Of a stretch of 56,407 nucleotides of DNA, positions 1 through 7,038 are shown in pieces. Each line of letters begins with the position of its first letter. Positions within the stretch are counted from its first letter, which is position 1. A program made the translations under genes and the position numbers. Source of the stretch: Cellulosimicrobium cellulans (GTDB lineage Bacteria; Actinomycetota; Actinomycetes; Actinomycetales; Cellulomonadaceae); the NCBI RefSeq assembly GCF_006539945.1, contig NZ_BJNZ01000032.1:1-56407 (forward strand), read 5' to 3'. A model generated the notes under the pieces. That model did no database searches, had not been told where the DNA came from, and worked only from the letters and a program-made list of their open reading frames with translations.

Positions 1-551
1 AACATCCCCGACGGCGGCGGGTGGCGGTTTGTAGGCCGCCCCCAGGGCAGACGCCACCGAGCGGCAACGCCCGGCAACCCCAAGAATGCCTACAGCCATC
101 CGAAGATGGGGCACGCGTTCGTACACACCGTGATCGACGACCACTCCAGGGTCGCCTATGCCGAGGTCCACGACGACGAGACCGCCGTCACTGCGACCGC
201 CGTCCTGCGCCGGGCCGCGACCTGGTTCGCCGCCCGCGGCATCACCACCCAACGAGTCTTGTCGGACAACGGCTCGCCCTACCGCTCACACCTGTGGCGC
301 GAGACCTGCGCCGAACTCGAGATCACGCACACCCGGACCCGCCCCTACCGGCCCCAGACGAACGGCAAGATCGAACGCTTCCACCGCACCCTCGCCGACG
401 GCTGGGGCTACGCCCGCGCCTACACCTCAGAGACCGAACGACGCGCTGCCCTGGCAGCATGGATCCACGAGTACAACCACCACCGCCCCCACACCGCCTG
501 CGGGAACAAGCCACCGATCACCCGATTGACCAACCTGTCCGGTCAGTACAC
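1..551 (+). mobile_element. Right end of an IS481-type insertion sequence
   Basis: The transposase frame runs to the very end of the element. Its last codons read through a GGTCAGTACA sequence (541-550) that resembles the ACA-ending terminal inverted repeat of the family, followed at 552 by CTAG. The left end and its matching repeat are off-window, so the exact boundary and the target duplication are inferred. Confidence 0.6.
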
Positions 552-555
552 CTAG
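1..555 (+). CDS. IS481-family transposase, 3' part (cut by window edge)
   Basis: The reading frame is open from the first base and encodes the C-terminal 184 residues of a DDE transposase with an rve integrase core. The catalytic triad is visible: Asp in VIDDHSR (about visible residue 46), Asp in LSDNGSPY (89) and Glu in NGKIERFHR (125). The last two are separated by 35 residues, the classic D-35-E spacing. The N-terminal helix-turn-helix part lies outside the window. The stop codon TAG overlaps a CTAG tetranucleotide (552-555), which is also the stop of the convergent aldo/keto reductase. IS481 of Bordetella is known to target CTAG, so the stop may be supplied by the target site (inference). 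Whether the element is intact cannot be judged here. Confidence 0.9.
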   Translation, partial: NIPDGGGWRFVGRPQGRRHRAATPGNPKNAYSHPKMGHAFVHTVIDDHSRVAYAEVHDDETAVTATAVLRRAATWFAARGITTQRVLSDNGSPYRSHLWRETCAELEITHTRTRPYRPQTNGKIERFHRTLADGWGYARAYTSETERRAALAAWIHEYNHHRPHTACGNKPPITRLTNLSGQYT

Positions 556-1424
556 CGTCCGATCTGGTCGAGCTCGGCGAGGTCCGCCGCGGAGAGGGTG
601 AGGGCGGCGCCGGCGATGTTCTCGCGCAGGTGTGCGACCGACTTGGTGCCCGGGATGAGCAGGATGTTGGGCGAACGCTGGAGCAGCCAGCTCAGCGCCA
701 CGGCCATCGGGGTGGAGTGCAGCCGTTCCGCCACCGCGGAGAGGGCTGAGGACTGCAGGGGCGTGAATCCCCCGAGGGGGAAGAACGGCACGTAGGCGAT
801 GCCGTCGCGCGCCAGCTCGTCGATCAGGTCGTCGTCGTGCCGCACGGCGAGGTTGTACATGTTCTGCACGCACACGATCGGGGCGATCGACCGCGCCTCG
901 CGGACCTGCTCCGGGGTGGCGTTGCTGACCCCGAGGTGGCGGATCAGGCCCTGCTGCTGCATGTCGACGAGGGACGCGAAGGCCTCGGCGATCGGCTCCT
1001 GAACGGTGCCTCGGGCGTCGCCCAGTCGCAGGTTGACCACGCCGAGCGCGTCCAGCCCGAGGGACGCGAGGTTCTCCTGGACCTGCCTCCGCAGGTCCTC
1101 GGGCCGTCGGGCAGTGGGCCAGCCGCCCTGGGCGTCGCGGTCGGCGCCGACCTTGGTGACGATGTTCAGCGATTCGGCGTAGGGGTGCAGCGCCTCGCGG
1201 ATCAGCTCGTTGGTGACCCGCGGACCGTAGGCGTCGCTCGTGTCGATGTGAGTGATTCCGAGGTCGGCAGCCTCACGCAGGACTGCCAGCGCGCCGTCGT
1301 GGTCGGCGGGGGGACCCATCACCCAAGGGCCGGCGAGCTGCATCGCGCCGTATCCGAAGCGGGTGACGGGCAGGTCGCCCAGGGTCCACGTGCCGCCGGG
1401 GAGCGTGGTCGAGACGGTGCTCAA
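552..1424 (-). CDS. Aldo/keto reductase family oxidoreductase
   Basis: A 290-residue TIM-barrel NAD(P)H-dependent oxidoreductase of normal family length. Visible motifs are the N-terminal FGYGAMQLAG segment, DTSDAYG with the catalytic Asp and Tyr, VTKVG with the catalytic Lys, and the C-terminal cofactor-binding IPGTKSVAHLREN. The position usually held by the catalytic His (LLLHRPD in most relatives) reads VVNLRLGD, so His appears replaced by Arg, as in a recognised subset of the family. The gene is divergent from an HxlR regulator, which probably controls it. Its 3' end abuts the IS481 element, with the stop codon inside the presumed CTAG target, so the insertion did little or no damage to the protein. 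The physiological substrate is unknown. Confidence 0.93.
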   Translation of the reverse strand: MSTVSTTLPGGTWTLGDLPVTRFGYGAMQLAGPWVMGPPADHDGALAVLREAADLGITHIDTSDAYGPRVTNELIREALHPYAESLNIVTKVGADRDAQGGWPTARRPEDLRRQVQENLASLGLDALGVVNLRLGDARGTVQEPIAEAFASLVDMQQQGLIRHLGVSNATPEQVREARSIAPIVCVQNMYNLAVRHDDDLIDELARDGIAYVPFFPLGGFTPLQSSALSAVAERLHSTPMAVALSWLLQRSPNILLIPGTKSVAHLRENIAGAALTLSAADLAELDQIGR

Positions 1425-1510
1425 GGTGCTTCCTTTCGGTTCGAGGTCGGAGTGCTCGTCGTGCGAGCGCTCGGCATGCCAGGATGCAAGGAGTGGTTTC
1501 TAGACGGAAG

Positions 1511-1530
1511 TAGGCACCCGAAAGTGCGTA
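1511..1530. promoter_or_regulatory. Candidate HxlR operator
   Basis: The intergenic space between the divergent reductase and regulator holds TAGGCAC-N6-GTGCGTA, an inverted repeat with six of seven arm positions matching. A further AAGGCACC follows at 1530-1537. It lies about 30 bases before the HxlR start, a sensible place for autoregulation and control of the reductase. Assignment to HxlR is inference from position. Confidence 0.45.
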
Positions 1531-1561
1531 AGGCACCTCGGCGTCGCGAGGAGGAACGATC

Positions 1562-1987
1562 ATGACGATGACCGCTGCTCAGCAACGCGTCCACGCGAAG
1601 GCCGAGTACGACGCCTTCTTGGCGGCATGCCCGAGCCGCCAGCTGCTCGACCGGCTCTCCAACAAGTGGGTCACCCTGGTCCTCGCGGCGTTGGGCGACG
1701 CCTGCTCCGGGCCTGACGCCGAAGCCCGGTCGATGCGCTTCTCGGAGCTCTCCCGCCGACTGGCCGGAGTCAGCCAGAAGATGCTCACCCAGACGTTGCG
1801 TTCGCTGGAGCGCGACGGCCTGGTGACCCGTACCGTGATCGCGACCGTGCCGGTCACCGTCTCCTACGAGCTGACCGAGCTCGGGGTCTCCCTCCAGCAC
1901 ACGATGCGTGCCCTCAAGTCCTGGGCGCAGGACCACATGGACGACGTGTCCGCCAGCCGCGAGGACTACGACAACCGCATGGCGTGA
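1562..1987 (+). CDS. HxlR-family winged-helix transcriptional regulator
   Basis: A 141-residue protein with the HxlR core at residues 20-115: a Cys near the N-terminus (LAACPSRQLLDRLSNKW), helix-turn-helix MRFSELSRRLAGVSQKML, recognition segment QTLRSLERDGLVTRT, and the wing ending in YELTELG. HxlR proteins are dimeric DNA-binding proteins that often sense electrophiles or redox stress through the N-terminal Cys. The start ATG is preceded by a strong GAGGAGG ribosome site (about 1549). It is divergent from the aldo/keto reductase with an inverted repeat between them, so it likely represses that gene. The 3' end overlaps the end of the convergent MerR gene by 22 bases. Confidence 0.92.
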   Translation: MTMTAAQQRVHAKAEYDAFLAACPSRQLLDRLSNKWVTLVLAALGDACSGPDAEARSMRFSELSRRLAGVSQKMLTQTLRSLERDGLVTRTVIATVPVTVSYELTELGVSLQHTMRALKSWAQDHMDDVSASREDYDNRMA

Positions 1988-2424
1988 CGCGGGCTCCCCG
2001 AGGCGGCCGGTGCGGTCGTGGCGGACCGTGCCGGGTGGCGGTCCTCAGGGCGCTGGGCGAACGGGCGGATGCGCTCCAGGTAGTCGGCGATGGCGTCGCG
2101 GTTCTTCTCGAGGATGCGGATGCGGTCCTCCAGACGTCCGAGCTCTGTCTCGAGGAGCTCGATCTTGTCCGGGTACGCGTTGTGCAGGTGGATCTCGGGG
2201 GCGTTGCCGAGGCAGGGCAGGAACTCCTTGATGATCTTCGTCGTGAAGCCGACCTCGAGCAGGCCGCGGATCTGGAGCACGCGGTCGACCAGGTGCTCGC
2301 CGTACTCGCGGTAGCCGTTCTCGGCCCGTCCGGGCGTGAACAGCCCCTGCTCCTCGTAGTACCGCAGGAGTCGTGTCGGGGTCCCGGTGCGCCGGGACAG
2401 CTCGCCGATCCGCACGTGATACAC
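1966..2424 (-). CDS. MerR-family transcriptional regulator
   Basis: A 152-residue regulator. Residues 4-70 form the MerR helix-turn-helix and wing (RIGELSRRTGTPTRLLRYYEEQGL). This is followed by a coiled-coil dimerisation helix (about 90-125) and a short, possibly disordered tail. A single Cys sits in FLPCLGN, so the paired-Cys metal site of classic MerR metalloregulators is absent and a small-molecule or redox signal is more likely. The gene is divergent from an MFS exporter. The 57-base gap contains a TTGACC box and a near-perfect 21-bp inverted repeat, the layout expected of a MerR promoter, so the exporter is its probable target. The 3' end overlaps the HxlR gene. Confidence 0.92.
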   Translation of the reverse strand: MYHVRIGELSRRTGTPTRLLRYYEEQGLFTPGRAENGYREYGEHLVDRVLQIRGLLEVGFTTKIIKEFLPCLGNAPEIHLHNAYPDKIELLETELGRLEDRIRILEKNRDAIADYLERIRPFAQRPEDRHPARSATTAPAASGSPRHAMRLS

Positions 2425-2442
2425 CTCACCTGGTCGCGTCGC

Positions 2443-2475
2443 TTGACCTTCACATCAATGTCAGACATCGATGCT
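2443..2475 (+). promoter_or_regulatory. MerR-type operator/promoter of the MFS exporter
   Basis: TTGACC at 2443-2448 serves as a -35 box. It is followed by an inverted repeat at 2453-2473 centred on A2463 (core ATGTC-A-GACAT, nine of ten arm pairs matching), and GATGCT at 2470-2475 is a possible -10. The roughly 21-base spacer is longer than usual, close to the 19-20 bases of MerR-activated promoters. A start point about 7 bases after the -10 would fall at the ATG at 2482, which suggests a leaderless mRNA. Confidence 0.6.
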
Positions 2476-2481
2476 AACCCC

Positions 2482-3720
2482 ATGTCCACGACGAGCACAC
2501 CCACCACCGTCACCGTCCCGGACCCCGGCACCGCGGCGGGCGGCGCCCCTCTCACCGCATCCGGCGCCCGCAGCCCGGGCGCGCTGCCGGTCGGCGCGCT
2601 CCTCGCGCTCGCGGCGTCGGGGTTCCTCACGCTCCTCACCGAGATCCTCCCCGCGGGCGTGCTGCCCGCCATGGCCGCCGACCTCGGCGTCGGAGCCGGC
2701 GCCGCCGGGCAGACCGTCACGGCGTTCGCGGTCGGTGCGATCGTCGCCGCGATCCCGCTCACGCGTGCCACGGCGCGGTGGGACCGTCGCACGCTGCTCC
2801 TCGTGACGGTCGCGGGGTTCGTGGTCGCGAACACCGTCACCGCGGTGTCGTCGTCGTTCGCGCTGACGCTCGTCGCCCGGTTCGCCGCGGGGCTCGTCGC
2901 GGGCCTCACGTGGGCGCTCCTGCCCGGGTACGTGCGCCGGATCGTGCCCGCCGACCGGGTCGGGCGGGCCATGACGATCGCCATGGCCGGCGGCCCGCTC
3001 GCCCTCACGCTCGGCGTGCCCGCGGGCGCGGTGCTCGGCGCGGCGGTCGGCTGGCGCTGGACGTTCGGCGTCCTCTCGCTCGTCGGGCTCGGCCTGCTCG
3101 CGGGGGTCCGGCTCGGTGTCCCCACCGCCGCGGGCACCCCGCGCGGCGCCCAGCTCGCGATCCGCGCGGTGCTCCCCCGCCCCGGGCTGCGGCCCGTGCT
3201 GCTGGTCACCGGCCTCAACGTGCTCGCCAACACGTCGCTCTACACCTACGTCGCGGTCCAGCTCGCGCACCTCGACCAGGGCTCGCGGACCAGCACGCTG
3301 CTCCTCGTCCTCGGCGCGGCCTCCGCCGGGGCGCTCGTGCTCGTCGGGGCGCTCATCGACCACCGCCTGCGCGCCCTCACCCTGGGGTCGGTCGTCGTCT
3401 TCGCCCTCGCGATGCTGGTGCTCGGCCTCGCGCCGACGTCGACGGTCGTCGTCGTGGTCGCCGTCGCCGCCTGGGGCTTCGCGTTCGGCGGGGCCGGCAC
3501 CCTCTACACGACCGCCGCAGCCCGGGCCGCGGGCGACGGCGCCGACGTCGCGCAGTCCGCGCTCGTCACCGTGTGGAACACGTCCGTCGCGCTCGGCGGC
3601 GCCGTCGGCGGGGCGGCGCTCGCCGTCGCCGGCCCGGCAAGCCTGCCGTGGGTCTCGCTCGCGCTCATGGTCCCGGTCCTGGCGACCGTCGTCATGGGCC
3701 GGCGGCACTCCTTCCGCTGA
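2482..3720 (+). CDS. MFS drug-efflux type transporter (DHA1/CmlR-like)
   Basis: A 412-residue major facilitator with a hydrophilic N-terminal tail of about 35 residues and roughly 12 hydrophobic segments. Features typical of proton-coupled DHA1 exporters related to AraJ and the chloramphenicol exporters are the opening LTEILPAGVLPAMA, a motif-A-like loop TRATARWDRRTLLL, and GGPLALTLGVPAGAVLG in helix 5. It acts in the cytoplasmic membrane; the substrate is unknown. The ATG at 2482 is chosen because it begins the conserved tail and sits where the MerR-type promoter would start transcription. An in-frame ATG at 2458 lies inside the operator. It is divergent from the MerR gene, its likely regulator. 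Confidence 0.9.
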   Translation: MSTTSTPTTVTVPDPGTAAGGAPLTASGARSPGALPVGALLALAASGFLTLLTEILPAGVLPAMAADLGVGAGAAGQTVTAFAVGAIVAAIPLTRATARWDRRTLLLVTVAGFVVANTVTAVSSSFALTLVARFAAGLVAGLTWALLPGYVRRIVPADRVGRAMTIAMAGGPLALTLGVPAGAVLGAAVGWRWTFGVLSLVGLGLLAGVRLGVPTAAGTPRGAQLAIRAVLPRPGLRPVLLVTGLNVLANTSLYTYVAVQLAHLDQGSRTSTLLLVLGAASAGALVLVGALIDHRLRALTLGSVVVFALAMLVLGLAPTSTVVVVVAVAAWGFAFGGAGTLYTTAAARAAGDGADVAQSALVTVWNTSVALGGAVGGAALAVAGPASLPWVSLALMVPVLATVVMGRRHSFR

Positions 3721-3745
3721 CCCGCTCCGCCGCTCGGCGGGACCG

Positions 3746-3760
3746 GGCGGGCTTCCCGCC
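3746..3760 (+). terminator. Short GC hairpin after the MFS gene
   Basis: GGCGGG-CTT-CCCGCC, a six-bp perfect stem, lies 26 bases past the MFS stop with no U tract. It could end the transcript, but the stem is short for this GC content. Confidence 0.3.
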
Positions 3761-3787
3761 GGGCGGGGTCTCTGCCAGGATCGGCGC

Positions 3788-4921
3788 GTGGCCATCGACG
3801 CCCCGACCGGCAGGGGGCCGACGCACGCCGTCGGAGCCGGAGACCTCGAGCCCACCCTTCCCGGACTCGGACCGGAGCCGACGCGCGAGGAGTACGCGAG
3901 CTGGTCCCGCCGCGTCGTCGCGTCGCTGCTCGACACGGCGATCGTCGCGACGGTGCTGTTCCTCGCGGTCGGGCCCGCCTACGAGGTGGCCTGGCTCCCA
4001 GGGATCAGCTTCGGCGTGACCACGAGCACCGTGGTCCCCGGCGGCACGTGGTGGGCGCTCGGCACCGCGGCCGCGCTCTTCGCCCTCCAGGGCTGGACCG
4101 GAGCGACACCCGGCAAGCGGACGGTCGGGATCGTCGTCGTGCACGCCACGACCGGGCGACCCGCCGGGCTGATCCGCACCGTCCTGCGCCACGTGGCCCA
4201 CCTCCTCGACGCGATCCTGTACATCGGCTTCCTCCGTCCGCTGTGGCACGCGCAGCGCCGGACGTTCGCCGACTCGGTGTGCAGCACGGTCGTGCTGCGC
4301 CAGGTCCGCCCGCCCGTGCCGTTCCTCGGCCCAGGCACCGGCCTGGGCGGCCCGACGCCGTCGCGCACCGTCACCGCCGCGGCGACGGTCCTGTCCGTGG
4401 GGAGCGCCGTCTTCGTCCTCGGCCCGGCCTCGTACACCGGCGGGGACGTGTGGACGGCGACGTGCACACCGGAGGTGTCGGACGAGTCCCCGCTGACCGT
4501 CGGCGACGTGCAGGTCGTCGGCTGGTCGACGCCGGGGACCGAGAGCCGGTGGGGCGTGACCCGGACGATCCCGCTCCCCGACGAGGCCGGGGACGAGACG
4601 GGCCTCGACGCGTCGTTCGCGGTCGACCTCGACCTGGACGCCACGCTCGACCAGCCTCTCGACGCCACGCTCGTCCTGCGCCTCGAGACGTGGCAGGGCG
4701 ACGACGTCGCCACGTTCGAGTCGCCGTTCCGGGTCGAGCAGCACGCGGACGGCGGCAGCGAATGGGAGGTCGTCCCGCCGACGCCCGCCGGCTCGGGCCT
4801 CGACGGGATCCACGTCCCCGCGGCGACCGTCGCCGCGCTCCCGGCGGCGTGGAGCTGGGAGGCCTCGGTCGAGGTCGAGGGCGAGACGGTCGCCTCGTGC
4901 GGAGGTCGTGGCGCGTCCTGA
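3788..4921 (+). CDS. RDD-family membrane protein with extra C-terminal domain
   Basis: A 377-residue protein. The RDD domain spans about residues 35-180: YASWSRRVVASLLDTAIV opens the first helix with the conserved Arg and Asp, GATPGKRTVGIVVV matches the conserved TPGK loop, and a further helix follows. A fourth hydrophobic stretch near residue 205 then leads into roughly 160 residues of acidic, probably extracytoplasmic beta-rich sequence with two Cys residues (WTATCTPE, VASCGG) that could pair. RDD proteins are membrane proteins of uncertain role, some proposed as ion transporters. The GTG start at 3788 precedes the conserved region by about 35 residues; no strong ribosome site is seen. A long hairpin follows the stop. 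Confidence 0.82.
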   Translation: MAIDAPTGRGPTHAVGAGDLEPTLPGLGPEPTREEYASWSRRVVASLLDTAIVATVLFLAVGPAYEVAWLPGISFGVTTSTVVPGGTWWALGTAAALFALQGWTGATPGKRTVGIVVVHATTGRPAGLIRTVLRHVAHLLDAILYIGFLRPLWHAQRRTFADSVCSTVVLRQVRPPVPFLGPGTGLGGPTPSRTVTAAATVLSVGSAVFVLGPASYTGGDVWTATCTPEVSDESPLTVGDVQVVGWSTPGTESRWGVTRTIPLPDEAGDETGLDASFAVDLDLDATLDQPLDATLVLRLETWQGDDVATFESPFRVEQHADGGSEWEVVPPTPAGSGLDGIHVPAATVAALPAAWSWEASVEVEGETVASCGGRGAS

Positions 4922-4938
4922 CCACGCCCCCACCCCGC

Positions 4939-4997
4939 GTCGAGCACGACATGAGGGTCGTTATCCGCCGGATAGCGACCCTCATGTCGTGTTCGAC
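4939..4997. repeat. 59-nt near-perfect hairpin, possible dispersed palindromic element
   Basis: The arms are 4939-4960 and 4976-4997 (22 bases, one mismatch). They enclose an inner TATCC-GCC-GGATA stem, so almost the whole 59 nt can fold back on itself. The core reads ACATGAGGGTCG on one side and CGACCCTCATGT on the other. It begins 17 bases after the RDD stop and has no T tract. It may terminate the RDD transcript, or be a REP-like dispersed element. No second copy was noticed in this window. Confidence 0.75.
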
Positions 4998-5090
4998 GCC
5001 GGGGCGGGCGTCTCATGGAGCGGCGGACCGGCTGCAACACTGCCGAAACGCCTCGGACGACCGGGGGAAACGTCGCGGTCGCACGATGGG

Positions 5091-5119
5091 GGTGCGCCGG
5101 GCCCCGAGCCCGGCGCACC
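5091..5119 (+). repeat. 12-bp perfect stem-loop in the leader of a small gene
   Basis: GGTGCGCCGGGC-CCCGA-GCCCGGCGCACC is a fully paired stem with a five-base loop, 54 bases upstream of the GTG at 5173. It could be a second terminator for the upstream gene or an attenuator or leader structure for the small gene. Confidence 0.55.
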
Positions 5120-5172
5120 AGCATCCGTCCCGATCCGCGACCGCCCGTGCGGCCGCGTCCGAGGAGGCCACC

Positions 5173-5424
5173 GTGCCGGACAACCGCCCGCTCTTCTCCG
5201 CCCCGTCGGCCACGACCTCCGACGCGAGGTCCACCACGACGGCGACGCGCCGCCCGGTCGACCACGGCGTGGCCCTGGACCTCGACTCGCGCGACGAGCC
5301 GCAGCGTCGGGCGAACCCCGGCGACGAGCTGACCGTGGACCCGGCCGACCGTCGCCGTCGCGCCCGCGCCGCGCTGCTGGACCTGCGCCGCGACGTCATC
5401 CGCCGCAGCGCCAACGGGTGGTGA
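5173..5424 (+). CDS. Small hypothetical protein
   Basis: An 83-residue polar protein with no membrane segment or Cys. The N-terminal half is rich in Ser/Thr/Ala and probably disordered. The C-terminal half is charged (DPADRRRRARAALLDLRRDV) and likely helical. The GTG start has a clear GAGGAGG ribosome site 5-10 bases before it, and codon third positions are strongly GC, which favours a real gene. No family is recognised. It stands alone between two hairpins and a decayed ABC gene. Confidence 0.6.
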   Translation: MPDNRPLFSAPSATTSDARSTTTATRRPVDHGVALDLDSRDEPQRRANPGDELTVDPADRRRRARAALLDLRRDVIRRSANGW

Positions 5425-5470
5425 GGAACGCGTCGTCGCGGTGACGCTCCACCGGGTTGTCCGCACGACC

Positions 5471-5661
5471 CTCGGTCTCGCGCGCGCCCTCCGTCGGGCA
5501 AGGAGCTCCTCCTCGCCGACGAACCCTCGGCGAACCTGGACGCCGCCACCACCGCGCTCGTCGTGCCGGTCGGCCCGGACGTCCCCGTGCAGCGCGGATC
5601 CACCTCTCGCGTGCCCAGGCTCGCCGACGTCGACGCCCTCGTCGTGGGCGGCGACGCGTAG
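5471..5661 (+). pseudogene. Remnant of an ABC transporter ATP-binding protein
   Basis: In one frame, LGLARALRR (5471-5497) matches the segment after an ABC signature. Immediately afterwards, in a different frame, ELLLADEPSANLDAATT matches the Walker B Asp-Glu and D-loop of LolD/MacB-type ATPases. A short VPRLADVDALVV tail resembling the family C-terminus ends at TAG (5659-5661). One frameshift near 5497 plus an internal deletion are needed, and the Walker A half is missing. The remnant lies just upstream of endonuclease IV and cannot make a working ATPase. Confidence 0.55.
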
Positions 5662-5671
5662 GTTGGTCCCC

Positions 5672-6454
5672 ATGCGGATCGGAGCCCACCTCGACCAGTC
5701 GGACGTCGTCGCGCAGGCAGCGAGCATCGGCGCGGACGTCGCCCAGATCTTCCTCGGCGACCCCCAGTCCTGGAAGGGACCTGAGTTCACCTTCCCCGGC
5801 GGGGCAGAGGCGCTGAAGGCCGCGGCCGCGGAGGCGGACCTCGAGCTCGTCGTGCACGCGCCGTACGTCATCAACGTCGCGAGCCCCAACAACCGCATCC
5901 GCATCCCGAGCCGCAAGCTGCTCCAGCAGATCGTCGACGGCGCGGCAGCGGTCGGCGCGACGGGCGTCGTGGTGCACGGCGGCCACGTCACGGCCAAGGA
6001 GGACCCGGAGAAGGGGTTCGACAACTGGCGCAAGGCGATCGACGCGCTCCAGACCGACGTCACCGTCTTCGTCGAGAACACCGCAGGTGGTGACTTCTCC
6101 ATGGCCCGGCGCCTCGAGCGCATCGAGGGGCTGTGGGCGGCGATCCAGCAGGCCGACGGCGCGGACGACGTCGGCTTCTGCCTCGACACGTGCCACGCAT
6201 GGGCGGGCGGCATCGACCTCACGACGGCGGTCGAGCAGGTCCGCGCGATCACCGGCCGCATCGACCTCGTGCACCTCAACAACAGCCGTGACACCGCGGG
6301 GTCGGGCGCCGACCGTCACGCCGGCCTCACGGCGGGCACGATCGACCCCGAGCTCCTGCTCGGCGTCGTCCGGGCGGCCGGGACGTCGGTCGTCTGCGAG
6401 ACGCACGCGGACGTCCCCACCGACGTCGCGTGGCTGCGCGAGCAGCTCGGCTGA
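5672..6454 (+). CDS. nfo: Deoxyribonuclease IV / AP endonuclease IV
   Basis: A 260-residue TIM-barrel metalloenzyme that cleaves DNA 5' to abasic sites in base-excision repair. The start ATG gives MRIGAHLDQS, aligned with the family N-terminus. Zinc-ligand motifs occur in family order: VVHAPY, VVHGGH, FVENTAGG, CLDTCHAW, LVHLNNS and the C-terminal CETH. It is slightly shorter than the E. coli enzyme (285), as is common in actinobacteria. A VOC-family gene starts three bases after its stop, so the two are probably co-transcribed. Confidence 0.93.
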   Translation: MRIGAHLDQSDVVAQAASIGADVAQIFLGDPQSWKGPEFTFPGGAEALKAAAAEADLELVVHAPYVINVASPNNRIRIPSRKLLQQIVDGAAAVGATGVVVHGGHVTAKEDPEKGFDNWRKAIDALQTDVTVFVENTAGGDFSMARRLERIEGLWAAIQQADGADDVGFCLDTCHAWAGGIDLTTAVEQVRAITGRIDLVHLNNSRDTAGSGADRHAGLTAGTIDPELLLGVVRAAGTSVVCETHADVPTDVAWLREQLG

Positions 6455-6456
6455 CC

Positions 6457-6870
6457 GTGGCGGACCCGCGGCCGATGCGGCTGCACAACACGACGATCGA
6501 CACGGGCGACCCCCGCGCGCTCGCGGAGTTCTACCGGCGGCTCACCGGGTGGACCTACTGGCCGGGACACGAGGTGCCCGACCCCGAGGGCGACCGCTGG
6601 CTCATGCTCGAGGTCCCCGGAAGCACGTCACGACTGGCGTTCCAGCGGTCCGACGCGCTCGTCACACCGTGGCCCGGCGGCGCACGCGTGCACGTGGACC
6701 TCTGGGTGCCGGACCTCGATGCCGCCCACGAGCACGCGCTCGCGTGCGGCGCACGACCGCTGACCGGCACGCCCGAGGAAGAGGGTCATCCCGAGGACCC
6801 GTTCCGCGTCTACGCCGACCCCGAGGGTCATCCCTTCTGCCTGTGCGCCCCGCCGCTCGACCACCCGTGA
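6457..6870 (+). CDS. VOC-family (glyoxalase-like) protein
   Basis: A 137-residue protein with two beta-alpha-beta-beta-beta modules of the vicinal oxygen chelate fold: N-terminal MRLHNTTIDTGDPRALAEFY, then VHVDLWVPDLDAAHEHALACGA, and the terminal YADPEGHPFCLC typical of the superfamily. VOC proteins include glyoxalases, dioxygenases and antibiotic-binding proteins; nothing here fixes the substrate. The GTG at 6457 directly follows the endonuclease IV stop. An ATG at 6475 fits the family N-terminus equally well. Neither has a strong ribosome site, which suggests translational coupling. Confidence 0.85.
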   Translation: MADPRPMRLHNTTIDTGDPRALAEFYRRLTGWTYWPGHEVPDPEGDRWLMLEVPGSTSRLAFQRSDALVTPWPGGARVHVDLWVPDLDAAHEHALACGARPLTGTPEEEGHPEDPFRVYADPEGHPFCLCAPPLDHP

Positions 6871-7038
6871 GACGACGCCGGTTCCGCTGACCGAGTCTGG
6901 ACGAGCCGGCGCCCAAGCCCCGCCGACCCGGGAGCCATGCGCCCGTCCTCGGTGGCCCGCACGGCGCATCGACCTCAACCCCGTCGAGGACCCGTGGGTC
7001 CGCGGCACGCTCGTCGCGCCGGGACCCGGGCCGGGCGG

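Noticed and set aside
1435-1450. tRNA T-loop-like GGTTCGAGG
   Set aside because: No acceptor stem or anticodon arm can be formed around it.
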